64,000 nucleotides of DNA from Paraneptunicella aestuarii (GTDB lineage Bacteria > Pseudomonadota > Gammaproteobacteria > Enterobacterales > Alteromonadaceae), in NCBI RefSeq assembly GCF_019900845.1, contig NZ_CP074570.1, forward strand, positions 3,100,001-3,164,000, written 5' to 3'. The notes under the pieces are model-generated. The model was not told where the DNA came from and searched no databases. It worked only from the letters and a program-made list of their open reading frames with translations. Position numbers and translations under genes: made by a program. Below, one piece after another: positions 9,563 through 19,064 of the stretch. How positions within the stretch are numbered: the stretch's first letter is position 1; the number at the start of each line of letters is the position of its first letter.

Positions 9563-10852
9563 CTATCTATTGTCTATTACCCTTTTTGCTTTTCCTTCAG
9601 AACGAGGCAAACTGTTGGGTGCAGTCACCTCGACAGCCGCTGAAATACCAATGTATGTCTTGATTAATTTCGACAGCTCATTTCCTAAATACGACGGATC
9701 TTTAGACCCGGCATCATGACTTTGCTCAACCTGAATGTTGACACTATCCATATTGCCGCGTTTAGAGATTTCAATTTGATAATGGGGAGATAACCCCTCT
9801 AACTGGCATATTTGTTCTTCGATTTGCGTTGGAAAAACGTTTACACCACGAATAATTAACATGTCGTCACTTCTGCCGGTAATCTTGCCCATACGACGCA
9901 TAGTACGAGCTGTTCCGGGAAGCAACTTGGTGAGATCACGGGTACGATAGCGAATAACCGGCATCGCGGTTTTGGTCAAACTGGTAAATACCAACTCACC
10001 TTCTTCACCATCAGGTAACACTTCGCCCGTGACAGGATCGATAATTTCAGGATAAAAATGGTCTTCCCAAATAGTCGGGCCATCTTTGGTTTCAATACAT
10101 TCAGAGGCAACGCCCGGCCCCATGACTTCGGACAAACCGTAAATGTCTACCGCATCCATAGACAAGCGACGCTGCATTTCAGTGCGCATGGCTTCTGTCC
10201 AGGGTTCTGCACCAAAAATTCCAGTTCTCAAGGAGAGTGAATCTGGGTCAAGCCCTTGTCTGGCAAACTCGTCAGCGATATTCAACATATATGATGGTGT
10301 TACCATTATTATGTCCGGATCAAAGTCTTTGATTAACTGCACTTGTTTGGCAGTCTGACCACCACTCATAGGGATCACCGCACACCCGAGACGTTCAGCG
10401 CCATAATGCGCCCCCAAGCCTCCGGTAAACAACCCATATCCGTATGCAATATGCACCTTATCTTTCGGTCTTCCCCCTGCGGCGTATATTGAACGAGCGA
10501 CAACATCTGCCCAAATATCAATATCTTCTTGAGTATAGCCAACAACTGTAGGCTTGCCAGTCGTTCCACTGGAGGCATGAATACGAACCACTTTTTCCAT
10601 CGGAACACAAAACATGCCAAAGGGATAATTATCCCGAAGGTCAGCTTTGGTGGTCATAGGGAATTTACTCAAGTCTTCCAGAGTTTTCAGATCATCAGGA
10701 TGAACGCCATGTTGATCGAACTTGGCCTTATAGACTGGAGAATTCTCATATACATGATTCAATGTTTTCTTCAATCGTTCCAATTGCAAAGAACGTAACT
10801 CATCAATGCTGGCAGATTCGATGGCGTGCAGCCCCGATTCATTTCCCGTCAT
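9563..10852 (-). CDS. paaK: Phenylacetate-CoA ligase
   Basis: A 429-residue adenylate-forming enzyme that activates phenylacetate with ATP and CoA, the first step of the pathway. Visible motifs are SSGTTGKPTVVGYT (phosphate-binding loop), YGLSEVMGPG and the C-terminal RGVNVFP region typical of PaaK. The start at 10852 follows a GGAG box 10 bases upstream and gives the usual family length; an in-frame upstream codon adds 18 residues that do not resemble the family. It diverges from paaZ across a shared regulatory region. Confidence 0.95.
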   Translation of the reverse strand: MTGNESGLHAIESASIDELRSLQLERLKKTLNHVYENSPVYKAKFDQHGVHPDDLKTLEDLSKFPMTTKADLRDNYPFGMFCVPMEKVVRIHASSGTTGKPTVVGYTQEDIDIWADVVARSIYAAGGRPKDKVHIAYGYGLFTGGLGAHYGAERLGCAVIPMSGGQTAKQVQLIKDFDPDIIMVTPSYMLNIADEFARQGLDPDSLSLRTGIFGAEPWTEAMRTEMQRRLSMDAVDIYGLSEVMGPGVASECIETKDGPTIWEDHFYPEIIDPVTGEVLPDGEEGELVFTSLTKTAMPVIRYRTRDLTKLLPGTARTMRRMGKITGRSDDMLIIRGVNVFPTQIEEQICQLEGLSPHYQIEISKRGNMDSVNIQVEQSHDAGSKDPSYLGNELSKLIKTYIGISAAVEVTAPNSLPRSEGKAKRVIDNR

Positions 10853-10939
10853 TTCTTCTATACTCCAAATAAGGCAAATGTAAAAAACTCGGTAAACGTT
10901 CGTCACAAATACGAAGATTTACGGTGTTCGCTAATTAAT

Positions 10940-10980
10940 ATAATACATAAATTTGATATACATCAATAATTATGTATCAT
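10940..10980. promoter_or_regulatory. Predicted PaaX operator over the paaZ promoter (paaK/paaZ intergenic)
   Basis: Half-sites ATAATACATAA (10940-10950) and TTATGTATCAT (10970-10980) form an inverted repeat of 11-19-11 bases. Between and over them lies a promoter-like pair, TTGATA (10953-10958), 16 bases, TATCAT (10975-10980), so the right half-site covers the -10 box. The paaA promoter has the same repeat with the same geometry. Binding by PaaX is inferred from the position and from paaX being in the cluster. Confidence 0.7.
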
Positions 10981-11038
10981 ATTAGTTAACTTTTATTTTA
11001 CAAGTTTAGACTATTTTAAAGACTTTGGAGCAACATTA

Positions 11039-13087
11039 ATGAAAGCACAGAGCTATGTTTACGGCGCTTGGGTAGAAGGAATCTCTGAAGGTGCAGAGGT
11101 TAGAAATGCCGTTACTGGCACTACGGTGTGCCATGTTAGTAGTGATGGGATCAACTTCAGGGAAGTGGTTGAATATGCGAGAAATGTTGGTGGCAAAGCA
11201 TTAAGAAAGCTGACCATTCATGAACGCGCAAACCTGTTAAAGCAACTGGGTTTACTGCTTCTTTCCAAGAAAGAAGAATTCTACAAGATCTCAGCCTGGA
11301 CAGGGGCTACACGCAGTGATAGCTGGGTAGATATTGAAGGCGGAATAGGCACCATGTTGAGCTATTCCAGCATGGCAAGAAGAGAGTTGGCGAACGAAAC
11401 GTTTATTGTTGAAGGTGCTGCTGAGCGAATTTCTGCCAACGGAACTTTTATTGGTCGTCATATACTTACGTCCAAAAAAGGCGTGTCTCTTCACATCAAT
11501 GCATTCAACTTTCCAATCTGGGGAATGCTAGAAAAAATTGCCCCAAGTTTAATTGCAGGTGTACCTGTCATTGTAAAACCAGCGACTGTCTCTTCTTACC
11601 TGACAGAAGCGATGGTAAAAGAAATTATCGACTCCGGAATTTTGCCGGAAGGCTCGATACAGCTTATCTGTGGCGGTATTGGTGATATGTTCGAACATCT
11701 GAATGAACAAGATTCCATCACGTTTACCGGTTCAGCAGACACGGGCAAGATGCTTAAACAACATCCCAACATTTTGACCAATAACATTCCATTTAATTTG
11801 GAAGCTGATTCACTTAACTCAAGCGTACTAGGAAAAACCGTATCAGAAGAAGATCCGGAATTTGACCTGTTTATAAAAGAAGTTACCAGAGAAATGACAG
11901 TCAAGGCTGGTCAGAAATGTACTGCCATTCGTCGCGCTTTAGTGCCAGCAGATAAAATTGATGCCGTTGCCGCAGCCTTAAAGGCTCGCCTAAGCAAAAT
12001 CGCTATGGGTGATCCCAACGCAGAAGGCGTGCGCATGGGCTCATTGGTAGGCTTGTCGCAGCGTGAAGATGTAAAGCGTAAAGTCAGCGAATTGGCAACA
12101 CAATGTGAAGTCATTCTGGGTGGGAACAACGCCAGCTTTGATGTAACAGGCGCTAATGCCAACGAAGGGGCTTTCTACCCGCCAACACTGTTGCTATGTA
12201 AAGATCCGTTAAATAGCGACGCACCACACAATATCGAAGCCTTCGGCCCGGTATGTACGCTAATGCCTTATGATGATTTAGAACAGGCTGTTGAAATTAT
12301 CGCTAAAGGTAAAGGAAGTCTGGTGGCGTCATTGGTCAGCTACGATGACAACGAAGCTGCGCAATTGATACTTGGCGCAGCGGCCTATCATGGTCGTATG
12401 CTGGTCTTGAATAGAGACTGTGCCAAAGAATCAACCGGACACGGTTCACCATTGGCTCCACTGGTTCATGGTGGCCCTGGCCGCGCAGGTGGTGGTGAAG
12501 AACTAGGTGGTGTGCGCGCCATTAAACACTACATGCAACGCACAGCTATTCAGGGGTCACCCACAACCTTGATGGCCATAACCAAAGAATATTCGGCAGG
12601 TGCTAAAACCATCAGCACCGACGTCCATCCATTCAAAAAGTATTTTGAAGACTTACAGATTGGCGAAAGCTTAACGACGCACAGACGCACCGTTACCGAA
12701 GCAGACATAGTTAACTTTGGTTGTGTTTCAGGTGATCATTTCTACGCGCATTTCGACGAAATGGCTGCGGCAGATTCGCTATTTGGTAAACGTGTTGCCC
12801 ATGGTTACTTTGTTATCTCAGCTGCTGCCGGCATGTTTGTAGAACCTTCTCCAGGCCCGGTTTTAGCTAACTATGGTTTGGAAAATCTGCGTTTTGTAGA
12901 GCCTGTTGGTATAGGTGATACCATTCAGGTAAAAATCACAGTGAAACAGAAAATCAAAAAGGACAAACGTCCAGACGAAACCAAAGCTACTGGTGTTGTT
13001 GTTTGGGATGTAGAGGTATACAACCAGGAAGGTACTGTTGTGGCTATTTACGACATTATGACGCTGGTACAAAGACGCGAAGACTAA
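11039..13087 (+). CDS. paaZ: Bifunctional ring-opening hydrolase / 3-oxo-5,6-dehydrosuberyl-CoA semialdehyde dehydrogenase
   Basis: The 682-residue fusion matches PaaZ. Residues 1 to about 520 form an NADP aldehyde dehydrogenase with the catalytic Cys in VKAGQKCTAIRR. From about 540 on there is a MaoC-like hotdog hydratase with GDHFYAH. It opens the oxepin-CoA ring and oxidises the resulting aldehyde. The ATG at 11039 has TTTGGAG 8-10 bases upstream. It is the first gene of the rightward arm and is followed by a strong terminator, so it forms its own transcript under the predicted PaaX operator. Confidence 0.96.
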   Translation: MKAQSYVYGAWVEGISEGAEVRNAVTGTTVCHVSSDGINFREVVEYARNVGGKALRKLTIHERANLLKQLGLLLLSKKEEFYKISAWTGATRSDSWVDIEGGIGTMLSYSSMARRELANETFIVEGAAERISANGTFIGRHILTSKKGVSLHINAFNFPIWGMLEKIAPSLIAGVPVIVKPATVSSYLTEAMVKEIIDSGILPEGSIQLICGGIGDMFEHLNEQDSITFTGSADTGKMLKQHPNILTNNIPFNLEADSLNSSVLGKTVSEEDPEFDLFIKEVTREMTVKAGQKCTAIRRALVPADKIDAVAAALKARLSKIAMGDPNAEGVRMGSLVGLSQREDVKRKVSELATQCEVILGGNNASFDVTGANANEGAFYPPTLLLCKDPLNSDAPHNIEAFGPVCTLMPYDDLEQAVEIIAKGKGSLVASLVSYDDNEAAQLILGAAAYHGRMLVLNRDCAKESTGHGSPLAPLVHGGPGRAGGGEELGGVRAIKHYMQRTAIQGSPTTLMAITKEYSAGAKTISTDVHPFKKYFEDLQIGESLTTHRRTVTEADIVNFGCVSGDHFYAHFDEMAAADSLFGKRVAHGYFVISAAAGMFVEPSPGPVLANYGLENLRFVEPVGIGDTIQVKITVKQKIKKDKRPDETKATGVVVWDVEVYNQEGTVVAIYDIMTLVQRRED

Positions 13088-13101
13088 ACATTGAAAGTAG
13101 T

Positions 13102-13129
13102 CACTCGAACCTGCAAACAGGTTCGAGTG
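13102..13129. terminator. Intrinsic terminator after paaZ
   Basis: A perfect 12-bp stem (CACTCGAACCTG / CAGGTTCGAGTG) with a CAAA loop, then TTCTATCTTTT on the plus strand. It lies between convergent paaZ and paaY. Confidence 0.85.
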
Positions 13130-13148
13130 TTCTATCTTTTACACCTGT

Positions 13149-13739
13149 CTACGCATCTTTGACATTGTGCTCACTGTCTGTGAATCTGGGGCGATCATGC
13201 TGAACTTCAGTCAATGGTTCAACTTCACGAAACGAGTCCAAACAACGTTTGGTCAATCTTTGATATTCCAGGGTTCCTCGGGACTTCCAGGCAACATCAT
13301 CGTCGTCGAGTGTACGCATGATCTTGGCCGGGCTGCCCATCAACAAACTACGTGGTGGGCATTCAAAACCCGATTTCACGAAAGAGCAGGAAGCAACAAT
13401 AGATTCGGCACCAATGACAACGTTGTCCATGACAACTGCGTTCATGCCGACCAAAGCATTTTTACCGATAGTACAACCGTGCAAAATAGCAGAATGGCCA
13501 ATATGACCATTGGTTTCGACAATACAGTCATGCTTAGGAAAGCTATGCAGAACACAGTTTTCCTGAACATTACAGCCGTCGGCAATAACAATGCGCCCAA
13601 AGTCTCCACGCAGCGATGCACCGGAGCCGATGTAGCAATTCTTGCCGATAATAACGTCACCAATGATCACAGCGGTAGGATGAACAAAAGAGCTTGGATC
13701 AATAACGGGGATTAAATCCTCAAGAGCATAACAATGCAT
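13149..13739 (-). CDS. paaY: PaaY, hexapeptide-repeat thioesterase of phenylacetate catabolism
   Basis: At 196 residues it has the PaaY length. It contains left-handed beta-helix hexapeptide repeats (V.IGDVIIGKNCYIGSGASLRGD) and His residues in LHSFP and GHIGHSA placed as in gamma-carbonic-anhydrase-like zinc sites. In E. coli PaaY is a thioesterase that clears dead-end CoA adducts formed when ring opening goes wrong. It is transcribed against the flow of the paa genes, starting 81 bases from paaG and sharing a short divergent promoter region. Confidence 0.92.
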   Translation of the reverse strand: MHCYALEDLIPVIDPSSFVHPTAVIIGDVIIGKNCYIGSGASLRGDFGRIVIADGCNVQENCVLHSFPKHDCIVETNGHIGHSAILHGCTIGKNALVGMNAVVMDNVVIGAESIVASCSFVKSGFECPPRSLLMGSPAKIMRTLDDDDVAWKSRGTLEYQRLTKRCLDSFREVEPLTEVQHDRPRFTDSEHNVKDA

Positions 13740-13820
13740 GGTATTTCCAACTTCTAACTAACCAGTATTTAAAAGTTAACACAGACTGAAAAAAGCGAAA
13801 GCCAATAAGAGATATTCATC

Positions 13821-14612
13821 ATGACATTTGAAACCATAGCCTTCGAAGTCGAGAACAATGTAGCCAAACTAACGCTCAACCGTCCCGACTCGCTCAACAG
13901 CTTTACTCAAAAAATGCACGAAGAAGTTCGCAGCGTTCTTACACAAGTTCGCGATGATGCCAGCATTCGTTGCTTGCTGATCACAGGTGCAGGCCGTGGT
14001 TTCTGTGCAGGTCAGGACTTAAACGATCGTTCCGTAAAGAGCGACCAGGCCGCGCCTGATTTAGGCGAGTCTGTAGAAAAGAACTACAACCCGCTTATCC
14101 GCACCATTTTCGATTTGGAAAAGCCGGTAATCTGTGCCGTTAACGGCGTTGCCGCTGGTGCTGGTGCGAGTATTGCACTTGCCTGCGATATTGTTATTGC
14201 CGCTCGTTCAGCCAGCTTTATTCAAGCCTTCTGCAAAATTGGACTGGTTCCCGATTCCGGTGGCACATGGAGCCTGCCTCGCGCCTTGGGTTTACCCCGA
14301 GCTAAAGCACTTGCATTGCTAGGCGACAAACTATCGGCAGAGCAAGCTGCGCAATGGGGCATGATTTGGCAATGTGTTGATGACGATAAACTGCAAGAAG
14401 AAGCCTTAAAGCTAGCCGCTCACCTGGCTACTCAGCCCACGAAAGGCTTGGCGCGTATCAAGAAATTGCTGAATGAATCCATGTCGAATCCTCTGCACGT
14501 GCAACTGGAAGCAGAAAAAGCCGCCATGCGTGAATTGGGTCGCTCTAACGATTACCGGGAAGGGGTTGCTGCGTTTATCGAAAAACGCGCACCTAAATTC
14601 CAGGGTAACTAG
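13821..14612 (+). CDS. paaG: 1,2-epoxyphenylacetyl-CoA isomerase (oxepin-CoA forming)
   Basis: A 263-residue crotonase-fold protein. CLLITGAGRGFCAGQDLNDR, NGVAAGAGASIALACDIVIAA and LVPDSGGTW are diagnostic of PaaG, with the Asp of VPDSGG as the catalytic acid. It isomerises the ring epoxide made by PaaABCE into oxepin-CoA, the PaaZ substrate, and can also shift double bonds later in the pathway. An AAGAGAT box precedes the ATG. It is 12 bases from paaI and forms an operon paaG-paaI-paaJ. Confidence 0.94.
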   Translation: MTFETIAFEVENNVAKLTLNRPDSLNSFTQKMHEEVRSVLTQVRDDASIRCLLITGAGRGFCAGQDLNDRSVKSDQAAPDLGESVEKNYNPLIRTIFDLEKPVICAVNGVAAGAGASIALACDIVIAARSASFIQAFCKIGLVPDSGGTWSLPRALGLPRAKALALLGDKLSAEQAAQWGMIWQCVDDDKLQEEALKLAAHLATQPTKGLARIKKLLNESMSNPLHVQLEAEKAAMRELGRSNDYREGVAAFIEKRAPKFQGN

Positions 14613-14624
14613 GGAGAAGCAGTA

Positions 14625-15071
14625 GTGAATCAACGCCCAACTCCAGAAGCAACAGAGTTAGCGAAACAGTGCGCCGATTTCATGTTCGAAAACGATACCG
14701 CCTCAAAAGCCTTGGGGATGGAAATTATCGACGTAGACGAAGGCTATGCTGTTATGACCATGACCATTAGAGAAGACATGCTTAACGGGCATCAAACCTG
14801 CCACGGCGGTATGTTGTTCTCTTTGGCGGATTCCGCTTTTGCCTTTGCCTGCAATTCGCAGAACCATGCAGCCGTAGCAGCTAACTGCACCATTGATTTT
14901 ATCCGCCCTGCCCGCGTTAACGATGTGCTGACAGCCACGGCGAAAGCTCAGCATCAAGGCAAGCGTTCAGGCATTTACCAAATCACTATTACCAATCAGG
15001 AAAACAAGCTGGTCGCCTTGTTTAAAGGTAATTCGGCTAGAATTAATCAACCTGTACTTGTTGAAAATTAA
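14625..15071 (+). CDS. paaI: Acyl-CoA thioesterase PaaI
   Basis: A 148-residue hotdog-fold thioesterase with GHQTCHGGMLFSLADSAFAF, the family active-site stretch with its Asp. It starts with GTG behind GGGAG, 12 bases after paaG. PaaI hydrolyses hydroxyphenylacetyl-CoA and related adducts and so rescues CoA when the epoxidase acts on wrong substrates. Confidence 0.94.
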   Translation: MNQRPTPEATELAKQCADFMFENDTASKALGMEIIDVDEGYAVMTMTIREDMLNGHQTCHGGMLFSLADSAFAFACNSQNHAAVAANCTIDFIRPARVNDVLTATAKAQHQGKRSGIYQITITNQENKLVALFKGNSARINQPVLVEN

Positions 15072-15088
15072 ATTGTGAGTAACCCATT

Positions 15089-16291
15089 ATGAAAGACGCA
15101 TTTATCTGTGACGCAATCAGAACCCCTTTCGGCAGGTATGGCGGTACATTGGCAACAGTCAGAGCGGACGACTTAGGTGCCATCCCCATGAAAGCATTGA
15201 TGGAGCGTAATTCATCGGTAAATTGGGAAAGTATCGACGATGTGTTTTATGGCTGTGCCAATCAGGCAGGAGAAGATAACCGTAACGTTGCCCGTATGAG
15301 CAGCTTGTTAGCCGGGCTTCCTACTCATGTTCCGGGTGTCACTCTGAACCGACTTTGTGGTTCAGGTATTGATGCCGTAGGTACTGCTGCTCGTGCAATT
15401 AAAAGCGGTGAAATCGAATTAGCCATTGCCGGCGGCGTGGAGTCTATGTCTCGCGCACCGTTTGTTATGGGTAAAGCAGACAGCGCATTTAGCCGTAGCG
15501 CAGAAATGTACGACACCACCATCGGCTGGCGCTTTATCAACAAAGCGTTTAAAGCGCAGTTTGGCGTGGACACCATGCCGGAAACAGCAGAGAACGTTGC
15601 CGAACAATTTAATATCAGCCGTGAAGATCAGGACAAGTTCGCCCTGCATAGCCAGCAAAAAGCCGCAGATGCGCAAGCAAAAGGCTTATTCGACGACGAG
15701 ATTGTTCCTGTCACTATCCTGCGTAAAAAACATGAACCCATTATTTTTGATAAAGACGAGCACTTACGCGCGACCTCTTTGGAAGCCCTTGCCAAGTTGG
15801 ACACGCCATTCAGACAAAATGGCACAGTAACCGCGGGGAATGCTTCAGGTGTGAACGATGGGGCATGCGCTCTACTGGTTGCCTCTGAAGAAGCCATGAA
15901 GAAACACCAGCTTACACCGAAAGCCCGTATTGTGGGCATGGCAACCGCAGGATTAGAGCCTCGCATTATGGGTTTTGGCCCAGCACCAGCCACTCGTAAA
16001 GTCTTGGAAAAGACTGGGCTTTCATTATCTCAAATGGATGTCATTGAGCTTAACGAAGCCTTCGCAGCACAGGGCTTAGCGGTACTAAGAGACTTAGGTA
16101 TTGCTGATGACGATCCTCGAGTAAACCCTTACGGCGGAGCCATCGCGCTAGGTCATCCATTAGGTGCAAGCGGAGCGAGATTAATTACCACTGCAGTGTA
16201 TCAGTTACACCGTAATAATGGTCGCTTTGCTCTGTGTACAATGTGCATTGGAGTCGGTCAGGGGATCGCAATTGTGCTGGAAAGAGCTTAA
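15089..16291 (+). CDS. paaJ: 3-oxoadipyl-CoA / 3-oxo-5,6-dehydrosuberyl-CoA thiolase
   Basis: A 400-residue thiolase with all three catalytic regions: LNRLCGSGIDAVGTAAR (nucleophilic Cys), NPYGGAIALGHPLGASG (His) and ALCTMCIGVGQG (second Cys). It performs both thiolytic steps of the phenylacetate route, yielding acetyl-CoA and finally succinyl-CoA. It lies 17 bases after paaI and ends the operon; the next gene has its own promoter. Confidence 0.95.
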   Translation: MKDAFICDAIRTPFGRYGGTLATVRADDLGAIPMKALMERNSSVNWESIDDVFYGCANQAGEDNRNVARMSSLLAGLPTHVPGVTLNRLCGSGIDAVGTAARAIKSGEIELAIAGGVESMSRAPFVMGKADSAFSRSAEMYDTTIGWRFINKAFKAQFGVDTMPETAENVAEQFNISREDQDKFALHSQQKAADAQAKGLFDDEIVPVTILRKKHEPIIFDKDEHLRATSLEALAKLDTPFRQNGTVTAGNASGVNDGACALLVASEEAMKKHQLTPKARIVGMATAGLEPRIMGFGPAPATRKVLEKTGLSLSQMDVIELNEAFAAQGLAVLRDLGIADDDPRVNPYGGAIALGHPLGASGARLITTAVYQLHRNNGRFALCTMCIGVGQGIAIVLERA

Positions 16292-16346
16292 TAACTACGC
16301 AAACTTGGAAAAATGTTCTTTAATTGTAAAAAGCGCAATCCATTTT

Positions 16347-16387
16347 ATGATACACAATATTGACATTTGAAAATAATTTTGTATCAT
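16347..16387. promoter_or_regulatory. Predicted PaaX operator over the paaABCDE promoter
   Basis: Half-sites ATGATACACAA (16347-16357) and TTTTGTATCAT (16377-16387) are 19 bases apart. A good promoter lies within: TTGACA (16360-16365), 16 bases, TATCAT (16382-16387). Half-site sequence, spacing and offset to -35 and -10 match the paaZ site at 10940-10980 base for base in position, which argues strongly for one shared repressor. Confidence 0.75.
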
Positions 16388-16413
16388 ATATGTAAAAATA
16401 AGATGTAGGTATA

Positions 16414-17358
16414 ATGAGTATGACAGAGCAAGATCTTGAAATTGCTTTTCAGCAGAAAATTGACAGTGAGCAAAAAATTGAGCCTAAAGACTGGATGCCA
16501 GCAGGTTATCGTAAAAACCTGATCCGCCAGATGTCTCAACATGCTCATTCAGAAGTGATTGGCGAGCAGCCTGAAGGTAACTGGATCACCAGAGCCCCTT
16601 CTCTACGACGTAAAGCCGTCCTTCTTGCCAAAGTACAAGATGAAGCTGGTCACGGTTTGTACTTATATAGTGCCACTGAAACTCTGGGTACAACCCGCGA
16701 TGAAATGATTGATGCATTACAAACAGGCAAAGCCAAGTATGCATCTATCTTTAACTACCCTACTCAAACCTGGGGTGACATCGGTGCCATTGGCTGGTTG
16801 GTTGACGGTGCGGCTATTTGCAATCAGGTTTCGTTGCAACGTACTTCCTATGGGCCATATTCCAGAGCCATGATCCGCATCTGTAAGGAAGAAAGTTTCC
16901 ATCAACGTCAGGGTTATCAAATTATGTTGGCGTTGGCGAAAGGTTCTCCAGAGCAAAAACAAATGGCTCAGGATTCTCTAAACCGCTTCTATTGGCCTGC
17001 ATTGATGATGTTTGGCCCTCACGATTCAGAATCCGCGCATTCGGGTCAAAGTATGAAGTGGAAAATCAAACGTGAATCCAACGATGATTTGCGCCAGAAG
17101 TTTATCGACCAAACCGTTCCTCAAATTGAGTATCTGGGTCTGGAACATCCTGACAAAGATATCAAATGGAACGAAGAGCGTGGTCATTATGATCATGGCG
17201 ACATTAATTGGGATGAATTCTACAGCGTGATTAACGGCAACGGTTATTGCAACAGACAACGTATTCAACACCATGTTAAAGCTCATGAAGATGGAGCTTG
17301 GGTGCGTGAAGCCATGCAAACCCATAAAGCCAAAAAATCCGTCAAAAGTGCAGCTTAG
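16414..17358 (+). CDS. paaA: Ring-1,2-phenylacetyl-CoA epoxidase subunit A (catalytic)
   Basis: A 314-residue di-iron oxygenase subunit. Ligand motifs are visible in QDEAGHGLY and [10 protein letters not shown]. With PaaC it forms the core that epoxidises the ring of phenylacetyl-CoA. It is the first gene of a tight operon paaABCDE under the operator-covered promoter. A second ATG two codons later is possible; both fit the AGG box. Confidence 0.96.
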   Translation: MSMTEQDLEIAFQQKIDSEQKIEPKDWMPAGYRKNLIRQMSQHAHSEVIGEQPEGNWITRAPSLRRKAVLLAKVQDEAGHGLYLYSATETLGTTRDEMIDALQTGKAKYASIFNYPTQTWGDIGAIGWLVDGAAICNQVSLQRTSYGPYSRAMIRICKEESFHQRQGYQIMLALAKGSPEQKQMAQDSLNRFYWPALMMFGPHDSESAHSGQSMKWKIKRESNDDLRQKFIDQTVPQIEYLGLEHPDKDIKWNEERGHYDHGDINWDEFYSVINGNGYCNRQRIQHHVKAHEDGAWVREAMQTHKAKKSVKSAA

Positions 17359-17370
17359 GAGCCTTAGTAA

Positions 17371-17658
17371 ATGAGTACAGGAAATCAGGAATTATTTGAA
17401 GTCTTTGTTCGCTCCAAGCGCGGACTGGATCACAAACATGTAGGTAGCCTCCACGCGGAAGATCACGCTCAGGCATTGGAATATGCCCGCGACTGTTACA
17501 CCAGACGTAGTGAAGGCGTCAGCATTTGGGTTGTGAAATCCAGCGATATCTGTGCTTCCCAGGAAGATGACAGAGAATCCTTCTTTGATCCGTCTGATGA
17601 CAAACCCTACCGTCAAGCCACTTATTACCCGCTTCCTAAAGAAGTCGGGAATATGTAG
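17371..17658 (+). CDS. paaB: Ring-1,2-phenylacetyl-CoA epoxidase subunit B
   Basis: A 95-residue PaaB protein starting ELFEVFVRSKRGLDHKHVGS, typical of the family. It bridges PaaAC units in the epoxidase complex and is needed for activity. TAGGAG precedes the ATG; it is 12 bases after paaA and 14 before paaC. Confidence 0.95.
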   Translation: MSTGNQELFEVFVRSKRGLDHKHVGSLHAEDHAQALEYARDCYTRRSEGVSIWVVKSSDICASQEDDRESFFDPSDDKPYRQATYYPLPKEVGNM

Positions 17659-17672
17659 GAGCAAGCAGGATC

Positions 17673-18437
17673 ATGACAGCGGTGCAACAACAAGACATTA
17701 TTGATTACGCATTACGATTGGGCGATGACTCTCTGGTTTTAGGCCATCGCGTTTCGGAATGGACCAGCAACGGCCCATTTTTGGAAGAAGACATTGCGTT
17801 AAGTAATGTCGCTTTGGACTTCATTGGTCGCGCGCGTATGTTCTATACCTACGCAGCAGACTTAATGGGTGAAGGCAAAACCGAAGATGATTTGGCCTAC
17901 TTGCGTGACGAACGACAATATCAGAACTTCCTGATCAACGAACTGCCCCGTGGTGATTTTGCTTTCACCATCGTTCGCCAGTTATTTGTCGATGTATTTA
18001 ATTCACATTTTCTGCCTTTACTGTGTCAGTCCAAAGACGAAACACTCGCAGCTATTGCCGCCAAGTCAGAAAAAGAAACCCGTTATCATTTGCGCAGAAG
18101 TCGCGATTGGACCATACGTTTAGGTGACGGCACAGAAGAGAGCAAACAACGCATGTTAAATGCTTTGGATGAACTCTGGGGTTATACACCTGAAATGTTT
18201 GAACCTGATGCTCTGGAACAACGCTTGGCGGAAGCTGGCATTGGCGTTGACACTGCCAGCATTAAAGATGCCTGGTTACGTGATGTCAGTGCCATTTTGA
18301 ACCAGGCCACTTTACCAGTTCCTGACGCTGAATGGGCTATCAGAGGGGGTCGCACAGGCTATCACACGGAACATCTCAGCCATTTACTTAGCGTAATGCA
18401 AAGTGTTCATCGTGCTTACCCAGGTTGTCAGTGGTAG
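17673..18437 (+). CDS. paaC: Ring-1,2-phenylacetyl-CoA epoxidase subunit C (structural)
   Basis: A 254-residue PaaC with the ferritin-like fold of PaaA but without the full set of iron ligands. Conserved regions are FLEEDIALSNVALDFIGRAR and KETRYHLRRSRDWTIRLGDG. It pairs with PaaA in the epoxidase. AGGAGC lies upstream of the start. Confidence 0.95.
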   Translation: MTAVQQQDIIDYALRLGDDSLVLGHRVSEWTSNGPFLEEDIALSNVALDFIGRARMFYTYAADLMGEGKTEDDLAYLRDERQYQNFLINELPRGDFAFTIVRQLFVDVFNSHFLPLLCQSKDETLAAIAAKSEKETRYHLRRSRDWTIRLGDGTEESKQRMLNALDELWGYTPEMFEPDALEQRLAEAGIGVDTASIKDAWLRDVSAILNQATLPVPDAEWAIRGGRTGYHTEHLSHLLSVMQSVHRAYPGCQW

Positions 18438-18498
18438 AGGCTGGTTTTACCCAGCCTCCCTTACTCTTAATCTGAGTTATCTAACTGAGAAATTTATC

Positions 18499-19041
18499 AT
18501 GCAACAAATTCCAACCATTACTCCTGAAAAGCGAGCTAAACAGGCTCGTCGACATAATTCCTCATGTCCAGAGTTATGGGATTTGCTGGACGAAGTTAAA
18601 GATCCCGAAATCCCGGTGTTATCACTTTGGGATATCGGCATTCTAAAAGACATTGAAAAATCTGAATCTGGTGTGTGTGTCACGATCACCCCCACCTATT
18701 CAGGCTGCCCGGCAATGGATGAGATCAAAGAAGATATTGTGGCTCAGTTAAACCAGCACGGTTATGAGCAGGTGCAAGTTAAAACCGTATTGTCTCCATC
18801 CTGGACTACCGACGATATGACAGACGAAGGTCAGGATGCATTAAGGGCATATGGTATTGCACCGCCAAAAGATGCGCCTCAGGGCTGCATTAAGAAACAA
18901 ACACCAATGGCTAATGTGAAGTGCCCGCATTGTGGTTCCACCAATACAGTGCGAATCAGTGAATTCGGTTCTACATCCTGTAAATCCCTATTCAAATGCA
19001 ATGACTGTCACGAGCCTTTTGACTTTTTTAAAAACATCTAA
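18499..19041 (+). CDS. paaD: PaaD, Fe-S assembly-type protein for the epoxidase
   Basis: A 180-residue protein with an N-terminal MIP18/DUF59 domain (LWDLLDEVKDPEIPVLSLWD) and a C-terminal four-Cys zinc-ribbon-like segment (CPHC, then CNDC). PaaD is required for an active PaaABCE complex, probably in metal or Fe-S maturation. The ATG at 18499 is chosen because the family begins about here; the frame is open upstream into paaC, but those 32 residues have no family match. Confidence 0.93.
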   Translation: MQQIPTITPEKRAKQARRHNSSCPELWDLLDEVKDPEIPVLSLWDIGILKDIEKSESGVCVTITPTYSGCPAMDEIKEDIVAQLNQHGYEQVQVKTVLSPSWTTDDMTDEGQDALRAYGIAPPKDAPQGCIKKQTPMANVKCPHCGSTNTVRISEFGSTSCKSLFKCNDCHEPFDFFKNI

Positions 19042-19064
19042 CAGTACGCTTCCAAGGAGTTACT

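Noticed and set aside
13167..13715. 182-codon plus-strand frame opposite paaY
   Set aside because: Lies antisense over nearly all of paaY, whose hexapeptide repeats are clear; no family match for the antisense product.
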